Shown: positions 18,609 through 29,185 of the stretch, one piece after another
Position numbering within the stretch: the first letter of the stretch is position 1
Layout: each line of letters begins with the position of its first letter
Assembly (NCBI RefSeq): GCF_001984155.1
Contig: NZ_MTQO01000054.1
Span: forward strand, 496,001-560,000
Length of the DNA: 64,000 bases
Source: Actinosynnema sp. ALI-1.44
GTDB lineage: Bacteria; Actinomycetota; Actinomycetes; Mycobacteriales; Pseudonocardiaceae
Reading direction: 5' to 3'
Program-made: the position numbers and the translations under genes
The notes under the pieces: generated by a model
Seen by the model: only the letters and a program-made list of their open reading frames with translations
What the model was told of the DNA's origin: nothing
Database searches by the model: none

Positions 18609-19540
18609 GCCCCCGCTCGCTTCACCGCGTCCGACACCTGTTTCACCAGCTCCGTGATCCTCGGCCCCCACCGGGAGGCGATGTCGTCGTCCAGCGCGAC
18701 GATGTTGTTCTTCTGCACTGCCGTCAGCGTCTGCCACTGCGGCCTGGCGCGGACGGTCTCGGCGGTCTGGGCGCAGCATTTGGTGTCCGAGAGAAAGATC
18801 AGGTCCGGGTTGGCCTGGAAGAGGGCTTGCTGACCGAGCTGCGGGTATCCGCCCGCCGCGGGTGTGTCGGCCGGGTCGGCCACGTTCACGAGTCCGAACT
18901 GGCCGTACACCCGGCCGATGAACGTCGCCGAGGTCGCGGTGTACAGGTCGGGGCCGAGTTCGTGGTAGTACTTCAGCGACTTGCGCGGTGTCTCGTCGAC
19001 GGTCTTCTTGATCTCGTCACGGGCCTTGCGGACCACGTCGTCGGCCTGCTGGACCTGGCCGGTGGCCTTGCCGAGCAGTGTCCACTGTGCATACGCCTCG
19101 TCGAGCGTCTTGGCCGTCGGCAACAACAACACCGGGATCTTCACCGCCGCCAGCCCGCCAACGACGTCGTTCGCGTCGTTCGCGACGACGACCAGATCGG
19201 GGTTCTGCTTGGTGATCGCCTCGACGTTCGGCTTGAACCCGGACAGCTGGGTGCGCGGCGCCTCGGCGGGGAAGGTCGACTGGTCGTCCACAGCGGCCAC
19301 CTGCTTGCCCGCGCCGATCGCGAACAGCACCTCGGTCGCGGTCGGGCTCAGCGACACGATCCGGGTGGGTTGACGTTCGACGACGACTTGCTTACCGTCG
19401 GGCGCGCTCAGCGTCGCGGGGAACGCGGGCTGGGCGGGGGCGGGCGTCGTGGCCGGTTGCTCTCTGGTGGCGCAGGAGGCCAGTGCGAACACGCTCAGTA
19501 GCGACAGGATTGCCGTCGAAACCCGGCGGGAAGAGCTCAT
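18605..19540 (-). CDS. Substrate-binding lipoprotein of iron-chelate/cobalamin-type ABC importer
   Basis: 311 residues from ATG 19540. A signal peptide ends in the lipobox LASC at about residue 22, so it is a lipoprotein. The mature part has the periplasmic-binding-protein (BtuF/FecB) features RIVSLSPTATEVLFAIGAGKQVAAVDD, LSGFKPNVEAITKQNPDLVVV, and RPQWQTLTAVQKNNIVALDDD. An unusual Cys pair occurs in SDTKCCAQTAE. It captures the ligand for the two genes downstream. A possible metalloregulator palindrome lies upstream. No cobalamin riboswitch was recognised. Confidence 0.9.
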   Translation of the reverse strand: MSSSRRVSTAILSLLSVFALASCATREQPATTPAPAQPAFPATLSAPDGKQVVVERQPTRIVSLSPTATEVLFAIGAGKQVAAVDDQSTFPAEAPRTQLSGFKPNVEAITKQNPDLVVVANDANDVVGGLAAVKIPVLLLPTAKTLDEAYAQWTLLGKATGQVQQADDVVRKARDEIKKTVDETPRKSLKYYHELGPDLYTATSATFIGRVYGQFGLVNVADPADTPAAGGYPQLGQQALFQANPDLIFLSDTKCCAQTAETVRARPQWQTLTAVQKNNIVALDDDIASRWGPRITELVKQVSDAVKRAGA

Positions 19541-19593
19541 TGCAGGCACGCTACCAGGTGGTTTGTCATATTTCGCGGCAACCCGTACGTCGG

Positions 19594-19608
19594 TTATGCT
19601 TAGCATGA
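19594..19608. promoter_or_regulatory. Palindrome between importer operon and gltB, possible metal-regulator site
   Basis: TTATGCTTAGCATGA has a perfect ATGCT-T-AGCAT core with one outer mismatch. It lies about 55 bases before the binding-protein start. It has a loose likeness to DtxR/IdeR iron boxes, but it is short and not a close match, so the assignment is tentative. Confidence 0.3.
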
Positions 19609-19715
19609 CGAACGATCTCCGGCCGCGTCGGGCCGACATCGTCTCGATCAGTCAAATCGTTACCTGACCGGGCGGATTTCACTCAGCGAGAGTGTTTTTT
19701 GCGTTTCGCGGCTGT

Positions 19716-19797
19716 TAAGGTCACGTCAACCAAGCGGGCCATCGGCGTCCCGCGCCCAGAAGAAGGAAACACCTGAGCGCGAGGACGACGAGGGAGG
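19716..19797 (+). promoter_or_regulatory. gltB promoter and ribosome site
   Basis: TAAGGT at 19716-19721 may be the -10. The -35 is unclear within a T-rich stretch. A strong GGGAGG (19792-19797) is spaced seven bases from ATG 19805, so gltB has a normal leader of about 75 bases, unlike many genes in this window. Confidence 0.4.
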
Positions 19798-19804
19798 TCT
19801 GCTC

Positions 19805-22800
19805 ATGATCTTCTCCGCCATCCCGGGTCCCCAGGGCCTGTACGACCCCACCACCGAGGTGGATTCCTGTGGCGTGGCGATGGTTGCCGACATTCTCGGC
19901 AGGCGGTCGCACGGCATCGTGTCGGACGGGCTGACAGCACTGGCGAACCTGGAACACCGCGGCGCCGCCGGGGCGGAACCGACCAGCGGCGACGGCGCCG
20001 GCATCCTGGTCCAGCTGCCCGACCGGCTGCTGCGGGCGGTGGCAGGCATCGAACTGCCCGAGGCGGGTGAGTACGCGGCCGGGATCGCCTTCCTGCCCGC
20101 GGACGCGGCCGAACGAACCGCGGCGACCGAGCAGATCGGCCGGATCGCCGCGGAAGAGAACCTGACCGTCCTGGGCTGGCGCGACGTCCCGATCGCGCCG
20201 GACGCGGCGGACGTCGGCCCGACGGCGCGGTCGGTGATGCCGCACTTCGCCATGCTTTTCGTTGCGGGACTTGAGGACGACGCCGGGCGCGTGCCGACGG
20301 GCATCGAGCTGGACCGGCTGGCGTTCTGCCTGCGCAAGCGTGCCGAGCACGAGAGCAGGGCCGCGGGCAACGGCGTGTACTTCGCGTCGCTGTCGGCGCG
20401 CACGATCGTCTACAAGGGAATGCTGACCACCGAGCAGCTGCCGAGGTTCTTCCCCGACCTGGTGGACGAGCGGCTGGAGAGCGCGATCGCGCTGGTGCAC
20501 AGCCGGTTCTCCACCAACACGTTCCCGTCGTGGCCGTTGGCGCACCCGTTCCGGTTCGTCGCCCACAACGGTGAGATCAACACCGTTCGCGGCAACCGCA
20601 ACCGGATGCGCGCCCGTGAGGCACTGCTCGAGTCGGAACTGATCCCCGGGGACCTGTCCAGGCTGTACCCGATCGTCGACCCGGACGGCTCGGACTCGGC
20701 GTCCTTCGACGAGGTGCTGGAGCTGCTCCACCTTGGCGGCCGCAGCCTGCCGCACGCGGTGCTGATGATGATCCCGGAGGCGTGGGAGAACCACGCCACG
20801 ATGGACGCCGCGCGTCGTTCCTTCTACCAGTTCCACGCCAGCGTGATGGAGCCCTGGGACGGCCCCGCCTGTGTCACGTTCACCGACGGCGCAGTCGTCG
20901 GCGCGGTGCTGGACCGCAACGGTCTGCGCCCCGCGCGTTGGTGGCGTACGGCGGACGACCGCGTCGTGCTGGCCAGCGAGACCGGTGTGCTGGACGTGCC
21001 GCCGGACCAGATCGTGGCCAAGGGCCGCCTCCAGCCGGGCCGGATGTTCCTGGTGGACACCGAGGCGGGCCGGATCGTCGGCGACGACGAGATCAAGTCG
21101 GAGCTGGCCGGTGAGCTGCCGTACGACGAGTGGCTGCACGCCGGCCTGCTCGAGCTGTCGGACCTGCCCAACCGTGAGCACGTCGTGCAGACGCACGAGT
21201 CGGTGCTGCGCCGCCAGCTGACCTTCGGCTACACCGAGGAAGAGCTCAAGATCCTGCTCACCCCGATGTCGGTGAAGGGCGCCGAGCCGATCGGCTCGAT
21301 GGGCACGGACACACCACCGGCGGCGCTGTCCAAGCGGCCCAGGCTGCTCTACGACTACTTCAAGCAGAACTTCGCCCAGGTCACCAACCCACCGCTGGAC
21401 GCGATCCGCGAAGAGCTGGTCACATCGATGTCCCGGATCATGGGCCCCGAGCAGAACCTGCTCGACCCCGGCCCGCGCACCTGCAGGCACATCCAGCTGC
21501 GCTACCCGGTCATCGACAACGACGAGCTGGCCAAGCTGATCCACATCAACGACGACGGGGACCTGCCCGGCTTCGCCTGCACCGTCCTGTCCGGACTGTA
21601 CGAGGTGGACGGTGGTGGCCCCGCGCTCGCCGCCGCGATCGAGCGCGTGCGCCGCGAGGCGTCCGAGGCGATCGCCGCGGGCGCCCGCACACTGGTGCTG
21701 TCCGACCGGGACTCCGACCACCGGATGGCGCCGATCCCGTCCCTGCTTCTGGTGTCCTCCGTGCACCACCACCTGGTGCGCACGAAGGAGCGGCTGCGGG
21801 TCGCTCTGGTCGTGGAAAGCGGCGACGCCCGCGAGGTGCACCACATCGCGCTGCTGCTGGGCTACGGCGCCGCCGCGGTGAACCCGTACCTGGCGTTCGA
21901 GTCCATCGAGGACCTGATCAGCGGTGGCGCGATCACCGGCATCGAGCCGAGGGTCGCGATCCGCAACTACGTCGGCGCGCTGGTCAAGGGCGTGCTGAAG
22001 ATCATGTCCAAGATGGGCATCTCCACCGTCGGCGCGTACACCGCCGCTCAGGTGTTCGAGGCTTTCGGCCTGGCCAACGACGTCCTGGCCGAATATTTCA
22101 CGGGTACCTCCTCGAAGCTCGGCGGTGTCGGGCTCGACGTGATCGCCGAGGAGGCGGCGCAGCGCCACCGCCGCGCCCACCCGGAGAACCCGACCGACCG
22201 GGTGCACCGGCGGCTGGAGAGCGGCGGCGAGTACGCCTACCGCCGCGAGGGCGAGCTGCACCTGTTCACGCCCGAGACCGTCTTCCTGTTGCAGCACGCG
22301 ACGAAGACCGGCCGCGAGGACGTGTACCGCGAGTACGTCGGCGAGGTCGAGCGGCTCAACCGCGAAGGCGGTGCGCTGCGTGGGCTATTCCGGCTCAAGA
22401 CCGGGCAACGCCCCCCGGTCCCGCTCAACGAGGTCGAGCCGATCGAGGCCATCCTCAAGCGGTTCAACACCGGCGCGATGTCGTACGGCTCCATCTCGGC
22501 CGAGGCGCACGAGACCATGGCGATCGCGATGAACCGGATCGGCGGCCGGTCCAACACCGGCGAGGGCGGCGAGGACGCGCAGCGCCTCTACGACCCCGAG
22601 CGCCGGTCGGCGATCAAGCAGGTCGCGAGTGGACGGTTCGGCGTCACCAGCGAGTACCTGGTCAACGCCGACGACATCCAGATCAAGATGGCCCAGGGCG
22701 CGAAGCCCGGCGAAGGCGGCCAGCTGCCGCCGAACAAGGTGTACCCGTGGATCGCCCGCACCCGGCACTCGACCGCGGGCGTGGGGCTCATCTCGCCGCC

Positions 22801-24358
22801 ACCGCACCACGATATCTATTCGATCGAGGACCTGGCGCAGCTGATCCACGACCTGAAGAACGCCAACGAGCGGGCCCGCATCCACGTGAAGCTGGTCAGC
22901 GAGCTCGGCGTCGGCACGGTCGCGGCGGGCGTCGCCAAGGCGCACGCGGACGTCGTGCTGATCTCCGGCCACGACGGCGGAACCGGTGCCTCGCCACTGA
23001 ACTCGTTGAAGCACGCGGGAACGCCGTGGGAGATCGGTCTCGCCGAGACCCACCAGACGTTGATGCTCAACGGCCTGCGCGACCGGATCACCGTGCAGGT
23101 GGACGGTGCGATGAAGACCGGCAGGGACGTGGTGATCGCCGCGCTGCTCGGTGCCGAGGAGTACGGCTTCGCCACCGCGCCGCTCATCGTCGAGGGCTGC
23201 GTGATGATGCGCGTCTGCCACCTGGACACGTGCCCGGTCGGCATCGCCACGCAGAACCCGGTGCTGCGCAAGCGGTACACCGGCAAGGCCGAGCACGTGG
23301 TGAACTACTTCCACTTCATCGCCAACGAGGTCCGCGAGCTGTTGGCGGAACTGGGTTTCCGGACCATCGACGAGGCCGTCGGGCACGCCGAGATGCTGGA
23401 CGTCGACGACGCCGTCGAGCACTGGAAGGCCAGCGGCCTCGACCTGACGCCGGTGTTCGAGGTTCCGGAGAACACGTACGACAACGCTCCCCGCAAGGTC
23501 CGCGAGCAGGACCACGGCCTGGCGCACGCGCTCGACCGCACGTTGATCCAGCTGTCCGAAGCGGCACTGGAGGACGCGCACCCGGTGAAGCTGGAACTGC
23601 CGGTGCGCAACGTCAACCGCACGGTCGGCACGCTGCTCGGCTCCGAGGTCACGCGCCGCTACGGTGGTGACGGCCTGCCGGAGGGCACGATCGACGTGAC
23701 GCTGACCGGGTCGGCCGGCCAGTCGCTCGGCGCGTTCCTGCCGCGCGGGATCGCCATCGACCTCGTCGGCGACGCGAACGACTACGTCGGCAAGGGCCTG
23801 TCCGGTGGGCGGATCGTCGTCCGCCCGCACCCGGACTCGCTGTTCGCCGCCGAGGCGCAGGTGATCGCGGGCAACGTGATCGGCTACGGCGCCACCTCCG
23901 GCGAGATCCACCTGCGCGGCCGGGTCGGTGAACGGTTCGGTGTGCGCAACTCGGGCGCGGTGATCGTCGCGGAAGGCGTCGGCGATCACGCGTTCGAGTA
24001 CATGACCGGTGGCCGTGCCGTCGTGCTCGGCCCGACCGGCCGCAACCTCGCGGCCGGGATGTCCGGCGGTGTCGCGTACGTGCTCGATCTGCGGCCCGCG
24101 CTCGTCAACACCGAGATGGTGGACCTGCAGCGGCTCAACGCCGACGACCTGGACTGGTTGCGGGAGACCGTGACACGCCACCACAGGCTGACCGGTTCGG
24201 CCGTCGCGGCGTCGCTGCTGGGCGACTGGACGCGGCGTTCGGTGTCCTTCACCAAGGTGATGCCGCGTGACTACGCGCGAGTCCTGGAGGCCATGCGGCT
24301 GGCTCGTGCCGAAGGTCGTGACGTCGACGAGGCAGTGATGGAGGCGTCCCGTGGCTGA
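19805..24358 (+). CDS. gltB: Glutamate synthase (NADPH-type) large subunit GltB
   Basis: 1517 residues, the usual GltB length. A short propeptide precedes Cys22 ([15 protein letters not shown]), the N-terminal nucleophile of the glutaminase domain. The synthase half has [33 protein letters not shown] and the 3Fe-4S cysteines in [15 protein letters not shown]. The C-terminal glutamine-rich-helix domain follows. It converts glutamine and 2-oxoglutarate to two glutamates with electrons from GltD. It overlaps gltD by eight bases. No frameshift or missing catalytic residue was seen. Confidence 0.97.
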   Translation: MIFSAIPGPQGLYDPTTEVDSCGVAMVADILGRRSHGIVSDGLTALANLEHRGAAGAEPTSGDGAGILVQLPDRLLRAVAGIELPEAGEYAAGIAFLPADAAERTAATEQIGRIAAEENLTVLGWRDVPIAPDAADVGPTARSVMPHFAMLFVAGLEDDAGRVPTGIELDRLAFCLRKRAEHESRAAGNGVYFASLSARTIVYKGMLTTEQLPRFFPDLVDERLESAIALVHSRFSTNTFPSWPLAHPFRFVAHNGEINTVRGNRNRMRAREALLESELIPGDLSRLYPIVDPDGSDSASFDEVLELLHLGGRSLPHAVLMMIPEAWENHATMDAARRSFYQFHASVMEPWDGPACVTFTDGAVVGAVLDRNGLRPARWWRTADDRVVLASETGVLDVPPDQIVAKGRLQPGRMFLVDTEAGRIVGDDEIKSELAGELPYDEWLHAGLLELSDLPNREHVVQTHESVLRRQLTFGYTEEELKILLTPMSVKGAEPIGSMGTDTPPAALSKRPRLLYDYFKQNFAQVTNPPLDAIREELVTSMSRIMGPEQNLLDPGPRTCRHIQLRYPVIDNDELAKLIHINDDGDLPGFACTVLSGLYEVDGGGPALAAAIERVRREASEAIAAGARTLVLSDRDSDHRMAPIPSLLLVSSVHHHLVRTKERLRVALVVESGDAREVHHIALLLGYGAAAVNPYLAFESIEDLISGGAITGIEPRVAIRNYVGALVKGVLKIMSKMGISTVGAYTAAQVFEAFGLANDVLAEYFTGTSSKLGGVGLDVIAEEAAQRHRRAHPENPTDRVHRRLESGGEYAYRREGELHLFTPETVFLLQHATKTGREDVYREYVGEVERLNREGGALRGLFRLKTGQRPPVPLNEVEPIEAILKRFNTGAMSYGSISAEAHETMAIAMNRIGGRSNTGEGGEDAQRLYDPERRSAIKQVASGRFGVTSEYLVNADDIQIKMAQGAKPGEGGQLPPNKVYPWIARTRHSTAGVGLISPPPHHDIYSIEDLAQLIHDLKNANERARIHVKLVSELGVGTVAAGVAKAHADVVLISGHDGGTGASPLNSLKHAGTPWEIGLAETHQTLMLNGLRDRITVQVDGAMKTGRDVVIAALLGAEEYGFATAPLIVEGCVMMRVCHLDTCPVGIATQNPVLRKRYTGKAEHVVNYFHFIANEVRELLAELGFRTIDEAVGHAEMLDVDDAVEHWKASGLDLTPVFEVPENTYDNAPRKVREQDHGLAHALDRTLIQLSEAALEDAHPVKLELPVRNVNRTVGTLLGSEVTRRYGGDGLPEGTIDVTLTGSAGQSLGAFLPRGIAIDLVGDANDYVGKGLSGGRIVVRPHPDSLFAAEAQVIAGNVIGYGATSGEIHLRGRVGERFGVRNSGAVIVAEGVGDHAFEYMTGGRAVVLGPTGRNLAAGMSGGVAYVLDLRPALVNTEMVDLQRLNADDLDWLRETVTRHHRLTGSAVAASLLGDWTRRSVSFTKVMPRDYARVLEAMRLARAEGRDVDEAVMEASRG

Positions 24359-25862
24359 CCCGAACGGTTTCCTTTCCCACACCCGCAAGGACGCGCCGAA
24401 GCGGCCGATCGACGACCGGCTCGGCGACTGGCGTGAGGTCTACGAGGCCCTGTCACCGTCCGAACGCGACACCCAGGTCCGCAAGCAGGCGACGCGCTGC
24501 ATGGACTGCGGCATCCCGTTCTGCCACTCCGGCACGGCGGGGTGCCCGCTGGGCAACCTGATCCCGGAGTGGAACGACCTGGTCCGCCGCGGCGCCTGGG
24601 AACTGGCCAGCGAACGGCTGCACGCGACCAACAACTTCCCGGAGTTCACCGGGAAGTTGTGCCCGGCGCCGTGCGAGTCGGCCTGCGTGCTGTCCATCTC
24701 GCCGGACTCCGGCGGCGCGGTCACCATCAAGCGCATCGAGGAGACGATCTCCGAAGTCGCGTGGGACACCAACTCCGTCGCCGCCCGTGTGTCCACTGTG
24801 TCATCCGGCAAGCGGGTCGCCGTAGTCGGTTCCGGCCCGGCCGGGCTGGCCGCCGCGCAGCAGCTGACCCGCGCGGGCCACGAGGTCACGGTGTTCGAAC
24901 GGGACGACCGGCTCGGTGGCCTGCTGCGCTACGGCATCCCCGAGTTCAAGATGGAGAAGAAGGTCCTTGACCGGCGGCTCGCGCAACTGCGCGCCGAGGG
25001 CACGAAGTTCGTGACCGGTTGTGAGGTCGGCGGCAGCGGCCTGTCGGTCGAGGAGCTCCGTGAGTCCTTCGAAGCCGTGGTCCTCGCGGTCGGTGCCCTG
25101 CGTGGCCGGGACGCGCCGGACATCCCGGGGCGTGAGCTCAAGGGCGTGCACCTGGCCATGGACCACCTGGTTCCGGCCAACCGCGAGTGCGAAGGCGACG
25201 GCCCGTCGCCGATCAGCGCCGCGGGCAAGCACGTCCTGGTCATCGGCGGTGGCGACACGGGCGCGGACTGTTACGGCACCGCGACCCGCCAGGGCGCGTT
25301 GAGCGTGACGCAGCTCGACCAGTACCCGAAACCACCGGACGCCAGGGACGACGAGCGCTCGCCGTGGCCGACCTGGCCGGTCGTACTCCGGACCTATCCG
25401 GCGCACGAGGAAGCGGGCGAGCGCCGGTTCGCCGTCGCGGTGCAGGGTTTCGTCGGTGACGACGAAGGCAACGTGCGCAAGGTCGAGTTGCGGACTGTCC
25501 GGGTCGAGAAGGATCCGAAGACCGGGACACGCGTGGTGACGCCGGTGTCCGACGAGGTGGAGACCATCCCGGTGGACCTGGTGCTGCTGGCGATCGGGTT
25601 CGAGGGCGTCGAGCACATGCCGTTGCTGGACGGTCTCGGCCTGCGGTTGACCAAGCGCGGAACGCTGTCGTGCGGCCCGGACTGGCAGACGACCGCGCCC
25701 GGCGTGTTCGTCTGCGGCGACGCGCACCGCGGCGCGTCCCTTGTGGTCTGGGCGATCGCCGAGGGCCGCTCGGTGGCCAACGCCGTCGACGCGTACCTCA
25801 CCGGCGCCTCCGACCTGCCCGCCCCGGTGCACCCGACCGCTCTGCCCCTGGCTGTCGTTTGA
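24351..25862 (+). CDS. gltD: Glutamate synthase small subunit GltD
   Basis: 503 residues. Two 4Fe-4S cysteine groups ([29 protein letters not shown]), an FAD-binding [15 protein letters not shown], an NADPH-binding [15 protein letters not shown] and [19 protein letters not shown] near the end. It passes electrons from NAD(P)H to GltB. The GTG start lies within the 3' end of gltB (eight-base overlap). The lyase gene follows 21 bases downstream and could be read from the same transcript. Confidence 0.97.
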   Translation: MADPNGFLSHTRKDAPKRPIDDRLGDWREVYEALSPSERDTQVRKQATRCMDCGIPFCHSGTAGCPLGNLIPEWNDLVRRGAWELASERLHATNNFPEFTGKLCPAPCESACVLSISPDSGGAVTIKRIEETISEVAWDTNSVAARVSTVSSGKRVAVVGSGPAGLAAAQQLTRAGHEVTVFERDDRLGGLLRYGIPEFKMEKKVLDRRLAQLRAEGTKFVTGCEVGGSGLSVEELRESFEAVVLAVGALRGRDAPDIPGRELKGVHLAMDHLVPANRECEGDGPSPISAAGKHVLVIGGGDTGADCYGTATRQGALSVTQLDQYPKPPDARDDERSPWPTWPVVLRTYPAHEEAGERRFAVAVQGFVGDDEGNVRKVELRTVRVEKDPKTGTRVVTPVSDEVETIPVDLVLLAIGFEGVEHMPLLDGLGLRLTKRGTLSCGPDWQTTAPGVFVCGDAHRGASLVVWAIAEGRSVANAVDAYLTGASDLPAPVHPTALPLAVV

Positions 25863-25883
25863 CGCGCGGCGCACAATCTGGGT

Positions 25884-27320
25884 ATGGCTCAGATTGTCCT
25901 CACTGGCGCGTCGCTGACCGTTGACGACGTCGCCGGGTTCGCGTCCGGTGACGTCCGGGTCAGCGTGGACCCGGCGGCGCTGGACGACGCCGAGGCGGCG
26001 TGGAAGCTGCAACGGGAAGCGATCGCCCGGCGTGCCGTCTACGGCCGGACAACCGGTGTCGGGGCGAACAAGACGGTCGTCACCGAGGGCACGGCGGACG
26101 ACAGCCTCCGGCTGATGCGCAGTCACGCGGGCGGTGTCGGTGAGCTGATGCAGCCCGGTCTGGTCAGGGCGATGTTGCTGGTCCGGCTCAACCAGCTGGC
26201 GGCCGGGCGCTCCGGCGTGCACCCCAGGCTGTTGCTTGCCGTGGCGGAGGCGTTGAACAGCAACAGTTTGCCCGCCGTGCACCGGATCGGCGCGATCGGC
26301 ACCGGCGACCTGACCGCACTGGCCGAGACCGCGCTGACGCTGACCGGTGAGCGGCCGTGGGCCACCGGGGCGATCGAGCCGGTCCAGTTCGGAGTCGGTG
26401 AGGCACTGGGGTTTCTCAGCAGCAACGCCGCCACTTTGGCCGAGGCCGTCCTGGTCGCGGTCGAGCTGCGGAAGTTGTTGCGAGCCAGCCACGCGGTCGC
26501 CGCGTTGTCGTACATCGCGTTGGGCGGCTCGCCGGAGCCGTACGCGACCACTGTGCACGAAGCCAAACCGCACCCCGGTCAGGTCGAATGCGCCGCGGAG
26601 ATGCGGCGTTTGCTCGGCATGACCGAAGTTCCCAAGCCGGGCAGGCGAATCCAGGACCCGTACGGCCTGCGTGCTTTCCCACAGGTACAAGGGCCCGCGC
26701 TGGACGCGGTGGCGTACCTGGAGAAGGTGCTCACGACCGAGATCAACGCGTCGACCGAGAACCCGATGATCTCGGTGCAGGACAACGACGTCTACCACAA
26801 CGCGCACTTCCACACCGCGTACGTCGCGGTCGCGCTCGACACCGCACGCGCGACCATGCACCACGTTGCCGAGCTCGCCGCGGCCCGGCTGGGAGATCTG
26901 GTCGAACCGGACCAGACGGACCTGCCCGCGTTCCTCGCGTCGGGACCGCCCGGCAGTTCCGGCGTGATGATCCTCGAGTACGTCGCCCACGACGCGCTCG
27001 CGCAGCTGCGGCAAGCGGCTTTGCCGGTGACACTGGGCAGTGCGATCGTCTCGCGGGGACTGGAGGACCACGCGTCGTTCTCGACCCAGGCCGCGCGCCA
27101 GGCCGGGCAGGTGGCCGCCGCGTACCGGTTCGTGCTCGGCTGCGAACTCGTCGCGGCTGTGCGGGCGTTGCGGATGCGCGCCGCCGACCTGGTCGACGTG
27201 CCGGTCCGTGCGGCGTACGACCACATGGACGCGATCCTCGACCCCCGGATGGACGACCGGACGCTGACCGAGGACGTCGAACGGGCCGCAGCGGCCCTCA
27301 GCGCGCTCGCCGCCTCGTGA
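25884..27320 (+). CDS. Aromatic amino acid lyase (HAL/PAL) family protein with altered MIO triad
   Basis: 478 residues of the histidine/phenylalanine ammonia-lyase superfamily: VYGRTTGVGANK with the conserved Tyr53, LLVRLNQLAAGRSGVHP, EINASTENPMI and RGLEDHASFSTQAARQ. The Ala-Ser-Gly that cyclises to the MIO cofactor is replaced by Gly-Thr-Gly at 139-141 (AIGTGDLTALAE). Whether MIO can form, and whether the protein is a lyase or mutase, is therefore open. It lies 21 bases after gltD, with a possible weak -10 before the ATG. No urocanase or other hut genes are nearby, so histidine breakdown is unlikely. Confidence 0.8.
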   Translation: MAQIVLTGASLTVDDVAGFASGDVRVSVDPAALDDAEAAWKLQREAIARRAVYGRTTGVGANKTVVTEGTADDSLRLMRSHAGGVGELMQPGLVRAMLLVRLNQLAAGRSGVHPRLLLAVAEALNSNSLPAVHRIGAIGTGDLTALAETALTLTGERPWATGAIEPVQFGVGEALGFLSSNAATLAEAVLVAVELRKLLRASHAVAALSYIALGGSPEPYATTVHEAKPHPGQVECAAEMRRLLGMTEVPKPGRRIQDPYGLRAFPQVQGPALDAVAYLEKVLTTEINASTENPMISVQDNDVYHNAHFHTAYVAVALDTARATMHHVAELAAARLGDLVEPDQTDLPAFLASGPPGSSGVMILEYVAHDALAQLRQAALPVTLGSAIVSRGLEDHASFSTQAARQAGQVAAAYRFVLGCELVAAVRALRMRAADLVDVPVRAAYDHMDAILDPRMDDRTLTEDVERAAAALSALAAS

Positions 27321-27360
27321 GTGTTCAGCGTGGTTCTACCCCCCGCTGAACACTCACGAG
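27314..27360 (+). terminator. Perfect 17-base hairpin after the lyase gene
   Basis: Arms 27314-27330 and 27344-27360 are perfectly complementary over 17 bases with a 13-base loop. The left arm includes the lyase stop codon. It lies between convergent genes and could stop transcription from both sides. Confidence 0.75.
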
Positions 27361-27414
27361 GGGGACCTGCCTGCTTGTCGTGCTGTCGCTCGTTCGCCCC
27401 GCAGCCGCGCCGGA

Positions 27415-28101
27415 TCAGCCCGCCAGCAGTTCGGAAAGCCGGTCGAACCGCTGAAGGTGCTCGTGGTCGTCTGGCTGGTCGGGGCAGTCGCCGTACGGGT
27501 CGAAGTGGATCGGGCGCAGCCCGGCGAGCCTGGCACCGTCCACATCGGCCCTGGCGGTGTCGCCGAGGTACGCGGTTTCCGTCGCTGTGACGCCCATGTG
27601 CTCCAGCGCGAAGCCGAAGATGGCCGGATCCGGTTTGCGCACGCCGACAACGCCTGAGTCGATGACCACCTCGACCGGGACGAGGTCACCCGCACCGGCC
27701 TGGCAGACACCCGCGGTGACGAGCATCTCGGCGACGGTGCCCACCGAGTTGGACACGATCCCGACCCGGTAGCCGTCGGAGAGCAGCCGTTCGATGCCCT
27801 CCGCGGCGTGCGGGGCCCGCTGCAGCCACGCCTCGCCGGTGAAGTGCTCGTCGAGTTCCGCGAGGACCCGCTGGGTGAACTCGTCGGTCACGCCACACCG
27901 CTGCGCCACCACCCGCCGGTAGAGATCCAGGTCGACCCCGCCGGACGCGTCCATCGCCGCCGTCGCCGCGTAGTGCGCGCGGCGCAACTGCTCGTCGGTG
28001 AGTTCGATCCCGGCGTGCGCGACCGCCGCGCGCCACACCGAGGTGGTGGGCAGCAACAGGATGCCGCCGACGTCCAACAAGACTGTGGTGATCTGCCCCA
28101 T
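27415..28101 (-). CDS. HAD-superfamily hydrolase
   Basis: 228 residues: motif I LLDVGGILLLP, a helical cap, motif II VGIVSNSVGT, motif III VRKPDPAIFGFAL and motif IV YLGDTARADVDGARLAGLRPIHFDP. This is a haloacid-dehalogenase-like phosphatase with a DVGG-type motif I. The substrate is unknown. ATG 28101 is preceded by TAGCTT seven bases upstream on the minus strand, another leaderless-looking start. It is divergent from the serine hydrolase gene, with only 36 bases between the two starts. Confidence 0.88.
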   Translation of the reverse strand: MGQITTVLLDVGGILLLPTTSVWRAAVAHAGIELTDEQLRRAHYAATAAMDASGGVDLDLYRRVVAQRCGVTDEFTQRVLAELDEHFTGEAWLQRAPHAAEGIERLLSDGYRVGIVSNSVGTVAEMLVTAGVCQAGAGDLVPVEVVIDSGVVGVRKPDPAIFGFALEHMGVTATETAYLGDTARADVDGARLAGLRPIHFDPYGDCPDQPDDHEHLQRFDRLSELLAG

Positions 28102-28137
28102 GGTGCCCAAGCTATCCGAAATGGGAATAGTGGTGTC

Positions 28138-29181
28138 ATGCCAGAACGAACTGACGGGTGGCTCGACTCGGCCGCCGAGCGCTTGGACAACGCCGTCACG
28201 CGATTCCTCGCCGCCGGTGGCGCGCCCGGGGCGGTCGCCGTCGTCGGGGACGCCGCGGGGGTCCGTTCGCTGGCTCACGGCGTGGTGGCGCCCAGCTTCG
28301 CCGAGGTCACACCGACGACCGGCACCCGCTACGACGTCGCCTCGCTGACGAAGCTCATGACATGGTTGCTCGCCGGGTTCTCGGTCGCCGACGGCGATCT
28401 GGAGCTGGACAAACCGGTGAGCACGTACCTCGGCCCGTCGACGCACCCGGCCTCGGGGCTGACGACCCGCCAGATGCTCGCCCACACCACGGGGCTGCGC
28501 TCGGCCACCCGCTTCGACGAGTACCTGGCCAGCGGTGTGCCGCTGGTCGAGCACATCCTCCGCGAGGAGCTGGAAACCCAGCCGGGTGAACGGATGCGCT
28601 ACATCAACCGCGGGTTCGTCCTGCTCGGCCTCGTCCTCGAACGCGTCACCGGGCAGAACCTGGACGTGCTTGCCGCGGAACGGATCTGGCGCCCGTGGGA
28701 GATGCACTCCACTTCGTACGGGCCGTTGCCCGCGGGTGATCACGTCGCGCCCACTGAGCGACGGCTGATCGGCACCCGGCCGACCTGGGGTGTGGTGCAC
28801 GACGAAAGTGCCGCGCTGATGGGCGGTGTGGCCGGGCACGCCGGGGTTTTCTCGACCGCGGCCGACCTGGCCCGGTTCGCGCGGGGGATTCTCCGGACCC
28901 GGCAGGCGGATTCACCCCTTGGCAGGTATGTGCACGACAGCTTCAGGGTGTACGCGTCGCAGGACGGGACAAGGCGCGGGCTCGGCTGGATCGTGGTGCC
29001 GGAGACCGGAACGGCCTACCACCACGGCTTCACCGGTACGAGCCTGTACCTCGCGCCGGACGCCGGCCGGTTCATGGTGGTGCTGACCAACGCCGTTTTC
29101 GTTTCCCGCGACCGGCGCGAGCTCAGCGTCCTGCGCGCCGGTGCGATGTCGGCGATGTCGGGCATGTCCACAGTGGACTAA
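28138..29181 (+). CDS. Serine hydrolase, beta-lactamase/penicillin-binding protein-like
   Basis: 347 residues with the class C beta-lactamase/DD-peptidase fold: SLTK motif in VASLTKLMTWL, TRQMLAHTTGL, YIN in MRYINRGFVLLG, GGVAGHAGVFSTAADLARF and HHGFTGTSLYL near the end (HxG replacing the KTG triad). No signal peptide is seen, so it is probably cytoplasmic and acts as an esterase or peptidase rather than a secreted lactamase. ATG 28138 is chosen. Upstream in-frame codons run into the divergent HAD gene. Confidence 0.85.
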   Translation: MPERTDGWLDSAAERLDNAVTRFLAAGGAPGAVAVVGDAAGVRSLAHGVVAPSFAEVTPTTGTRYDVASLTKLMTWLLAGFSVADGDLELDKPVSTYLGPSTHPASGLTTRQMLAHTTGLRSATRFDEYLASGVPLVEHILREELETQPGERMRYINRGFVLLGLVLERVTGQNLDVLAAERIWRPWEMHSTSYGPLPAGDHVAPTERRLIGTRPTWGVVHDESAALMGGVAGHAGVFSTAADLARFARGILRTRQADSPLGRYVHDSFRVYASQDGTRRGLGWIVVPETGTAYHHGFTGTSLYLAPDAGRFMVVLTNAVFVSRDRRELSVLRAGAMSAMSGMSTVD

Positions 29182-29185
29182 CCAC

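Noticed and set aside
19541-19804. Cobalamin riboswitch before the ABC importer
   Set aside because: No recognisable B12-box; the intergenic region is short and contains only a small palindrome.
22385-24388. Long minus-strand frame antisense to gltB
   Set aside because: Shadow frame caused by high GC at third positions; Arg/His/Gln/Val-rich translation with no family likeness.
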